Assembly: GCA_023150945.1 (NCBI GenBank)
Contig: JAKLJX010000012.1
Span: 52,037 to 116,036 of the forward strand
Direction: 5' to 3'
Length of the DNA: 64,000 nt
DNA from: a bacterium
GTDB lineage: Bacteria; Zhuqueibacterota; Zhuqueibacteria; Zhuqueibacterales; Zhuqueibacteraceae
The translations under genes and the position numbers were made by a program. Of the stretch, positions 63,493 to 64,000 are shown piece after piece. Within the stretch, counting starts at the first letter, position 1. The number at the start of each line of letters is the position of its first letter. The notes under the pieces were generated by a model. It was not told the origin of the DNA. It worked only from the letters and a program-made list of their open reading frames with translations, and searched no databases.

Positions 63493-64000
63493 ATGATCGC
63501 ACGCTATACTTTGCCCGAAATGGGCCGGATTTGGAGCGAGGACAACAAGCTCGCGGTTTGGCTGCAGGTCGAAATCCTCGCCTGTGAAGCGCAAGCCGAA
63601 CTGGGCGCGGTGCCGGCCGCGGCCGTGGCCAACCTCAAAGCCAAAGCCGGGTTTTCTCCCAGCCGCGTGTTGGAGATCGAAAACACCGTCAAGCACGACG
63701 TGATTGCCTTTCTCACCAACGTCGCGGAAACCGTGGGGCCGGACAGCCGCTACCTCCATCTCGGCATGACCTCCTCTGATCTGTTGGATACCGCCCTGGC
63801 CGTGCAACTGAAGCAGGCGGGCGAGCTGCTGCTGCGCCGGCTGGAGGCTTTGCAGGCGGCCATTCGCGACCAGGCGGTGGCGCACAAGCACACCATCTGC
63901 ATCGGCCGTTCACACGGCGTGCACGCCGAGCCGACCACCTTCGGCTTGAAACTGGCAGTGTGGTATGATGAAATCGGCCGCCAGCGCCAGCGTTTGCAGC
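63493..64000 (+). CDS. purB: Adenylosuccinate lyase, N-terminal part (cut by the window end)
   Basis: The first 169 codons of a fumarase-superfamily lyase that acts twice in purine synthesis (release of fumarate from SAICAR and from adenylosuccinate). Seen: RYTLPEMGRIWSEDNKLAVW at the start, then EIENTVKHDVIAF, the LHLGMTSSDLLDTALA signature and IGRSHGVHAEPTTFG, which contains a catalytic His. These are PurB motifs, separating it from fumarase and argininosuccinate lyase. The frame is open to base 64000. ATG at 63493 is the family start. Confidence 0.92.
   Translation, partial: MIARYTLPEMGRIWSEDNKLAVWLQVEILACEAQAELGAVPAAAVANLKAKAGFSPSRVLEIENTVKHDVIAFLTNVAETVGPDSRYLHLGMTSSDLLDTALAVQLKQAGELLLRRLEALQAAIRDQAVAHKHTICIGRSHGVHAEPTTFGLKLAVWYDEIGRQRQRLQ

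Overview
The window looks like a chromosome segment of a GC-rich, Gram-negative environmental bacterium of the FCB superphylum, probably a Calditrichota/KSB1-like lineage. This rests on two secreted proteins with FlgD-like C-terminal tails of the type IX secretion kind (one carries the QNYPNPF motif), a large barrel/OmpA outer-membrane protein, a glycosyltransferase operon, a type-B succinate dehydrogenase with one membrane subunit, and the FCB habit of scattering palindromic repeats between genes. The lineage call is an inference from gene content. I found no rRNA, tRNA, CRISPR array or intact insertion sequence.

Layout. 1-8.4 kb is an accessory/defence patch: 165-bp tandem repeats, a DUF6883-DUF4926 pair, an antitoxin-like gene beside a dead RelE-like toxin, a secreted GH9 cellulase, an intact antitoxin-toxin pair, and a convergent TIR-STAND-TPR gene that overlaps the toxin 3' end. 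Fragments of the C-terminus of a similar TPR gene occur twice more (876-958 and 2127-2204), so the toxin/TIR-TPR junction seems to have been copied and then eroded. 8.6-15.4 kb is housekeeping: zinc alcohol dehydrogenase, glnS, and sdhCAB ending at a clear terminator. 15.4-18.0 kb is a more A+T-rich type II restriction-modification pair. 18.1-25.3 kb holds a DUF3810 membrane protein, an M28 peptidase with a small partner, a Dus-type dihydrouridine synthase and an envelope/TPR pair.

25.3-31.9 kb starts with a 1.1-kb intergenic region containing a promoter-terminator unit that could give a ~60-nt RNA. It continues with the prkA-yeaH-spoVR stress cluster and a fourth unknown gene. 32.0-38.5 kb carries cobO, an endonuclease/phosphatase-fold protein, an orphan nucleotidyltransferase, trxB, a small membrane protein and htpG, closed by a 24-bp perfect hairpin. 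38.5-44.1 kb holds the two big envelope proteins. ftsH is divergent from them. 46.6-52.2 kb has a barrel-like protein, a LiaF-like pair, a LytS-type kinase, an aminotransferase and a LytTR regulator that overlaps it.

52.5-55.4 kb is a surface-glycan operon (methyltransferase, GT9, GT4). It is followed by class II DAHP synthase, two tandem M29-like aminopeptidases (one with a histone-H1-like tail, the other lacking several metal ligands), an M20 peptidase, ecfT-truA, a small transaldolase and the start of purB, cut by the window edge.

Promoters resembling the housekeeping sigma-70 consensus can be read before several genes (glnS, ftsH, the class II DAHP synthase, ecfT, the LytS kinase). They support the chosen start codons. 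A ~110-bp double-hairpin repeat occurs four times between genes.
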